This document shows, piece by piece, positions 14,748 through 15,439 of a stretch of DNA of 15,439 nt. The stretch comes from Bacteroidales bacterium UBA1205 (GTDB lineage: Bacteria; Bacteroidota; Bacteroidia; Bacteroidales; WCHB1-69). Made by a program: the position numbers and the translations under genes. The stretch lies in assembly GCA_002309615.1 (NCBI GenBank), contig DBXT01000049.1:1-15439 (forward strand), written 5' to 3'. Position 1 is the first letter of the stretch. Every line of letters begins with the position of its first letter. A model generated the notes under the pieces. The model ran no database searches. It was given only the letters and a program-made list of their open reading frames with translations, and was not told the origin of the DNA.

Positions 14748-15439
14748 ATGAATTTTGAGAAAATAATACAACAATCTTTAGTCAATATAGTAAAAGAACT
14801 GTATCATCAAGATATAGACCCGACCTGCTTGCAGGTGAACAAAACCCGTAAAGATCAGGAAGGCGATTTTACCGTAGTGGTATTTCCTTTGTCCAAAATG
14901 GTAAAGGCTTCTCCTGAGGCCATTGCCGGTCAATTGGGCGACATGCTGGTAAAAAAACTGGAAATATTGGAAAAATACAACGTGGTGAAAGGCTTTTTGA
15001 ATTTGTTTTTAACCAACGAGGTATGGCTGCAGTATTTTAAAAACATACAAAACACCGATTTCCGATTTTTCTCCCAAGATACCGCACAGCCTGTTGTGGT
15101 GGAATTTTCTTCTCCCAATACCAACAAACCCTTGCATTTGGGACATGTGAGAAACAATCTGTTGGGATGTTCCGTTTGTAACATCTTGGAAGCCAACGGT
15201 CACAAGGTGGTGAGAGTGAATTTGGTCAACGACAGGGGCATACATATTTGCAAATCCATGGTAGCATGGCTGCATTCGGGCAACGGGGAAACACCGCAGT
15301 CTTCCGGTATGAAAGGCGACCATTTGGTAGGCAAATACTATGTGGAATTCGACAGATTGTACAAAGCGGAGATAGCCGCTTTGACAGCCCAAGGTATGGA
15401 CAAGAAAACGGCCGAAAAGCAGGCTCCTATATTGCAAGA
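14748..15439 (+). CDS. argS: Arginyl-tRNA synthetase, N-terminal 230 codons (cut by window end)
   Basis: The frame from the ATG at 14748 stays open to the window edge. It encodes an N-terminal arginyl-tRNA add-domain (from MNFEKIIQQSLVNIVKELY; residue 40 region QEGDFTVVVFPLSK; KGFLNLFL at 81-88), which recognises the tRNA D-loop. The start of the class Ia catalytic Rossmann fold follows: VEFSSPNTNKPLHLGHVRNN (118-137), containing the ATP-binding HIGH-type signature as HLGH at 130-133, then NLVNDRGIHICKSM, where the usual NHVGDWG..-like segment appears. The enzyme charges tRNA-Arg with arginine. About 60 percent of the protein, including the KMSK region and anticodon-binding domain, lies beyond the window. 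It is presumably co-transcribed with yggS two bases upstream. Confidence 0.95.
   Translation, partial: MNFEKIIQQSLVNIVKELYHQDIDPTCLQVNKTRKDQEGDFTVVVFPLSKMVKASPEAIAGQLGDMLVKKLEILEKYNVVKGFLNLFLTNEVWLQYFKNIQNTDFRFFSQDTAQPVVVEFSSPNTNKPLHLGHVRNNLLGCSVCNILEANGHKVVRVNLVNDRGIHICKSMVAWLHSGNGETPQSSGMKGDHLVGKYYVEFDRLYKAEIAALTAQGMDKKTAEKQAPILQ

Overview
The window is about 15.4 kb of chromosomal DNA from a member of the Bacteroidota (Bacteroidetes), probably a free-living or gut/sediment Bacteroidales-like or related lineage. Four things point there. The first gene ends in a type IX secretion system (T9SS) C-terminal sorting domain. Promoters fit the Bacteroidota form TTTG-N19-TAnnTTTG rather than a sigma-70 -35/-10. 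Exported proteins have signal peptides cut just before Gln. Shine-Dalgarno sequences are weak or absent. The DNA is AT-rich with many ATA isoleucine codons. The genus cannot be named from this sequence alone; the T9SS makes the genus Bacteroides itself unlikely.

Layout. (1) Bases 1-4154, + strand: the 3' part of a giant T9SS-secreted beta-helix surface protein, closed by a strong intrinsic terminator. (2) Bases 4271-7231, + strand: a tightly packed run of four genes. They encode an exported SUMF1-fold protein without the FGE-type catalytic cysteine pair, a YbhN/LPG-synthase-like polytopic membrane protein, the heptose-1-phosphate adenylyltransferase RfaE2, and the tRNA wobble-uridine methyltransferase MnmD. 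(3) Bases 7266-9658, - strand: an apparent three-gene operon that reads rpe, then an outer-membrane barrel-like protein, then a secreted propeller-like protein. (4) Bases 9743-11998, - strand: a self-contained unit of promoter, methylmalonyl-CoA mutase large subunit (mutB) and terminator. (5) Bases 12077-13948, - strand: a membrane sulfatase-superfamily (LTA-synthase-like) protein. (6) From 14065 to the window end, + strand: a YggS-family PLP-binding protein and, two bases after it, the first 230 codons of arginyl-tRNA synthetase.

How they work together. Much of the window concerns the cell envelope: a surface adhesin-like protein, envelope assembly (RfaE2, the YbhN-like protein, the LtaS-like transferase) and a possible outer-membrane/periplasm pair of unknown function. 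Core metabolism and translation genes (rpe, mutB, mnmD, yggS, argS) are mixed in. There is no tRNA or rRNA gene, CRISPR array, insertion sequence, phage gene or obvious defence system. All intergenic gaps are under 300 bases. The least explained parts are the OMP/propeller pair downstream of rpe and the tyrosine-rich, internally duplicated beta-helix protein. I found no convincing undescribed multi-gene system, and I say so rather than overstate those two.
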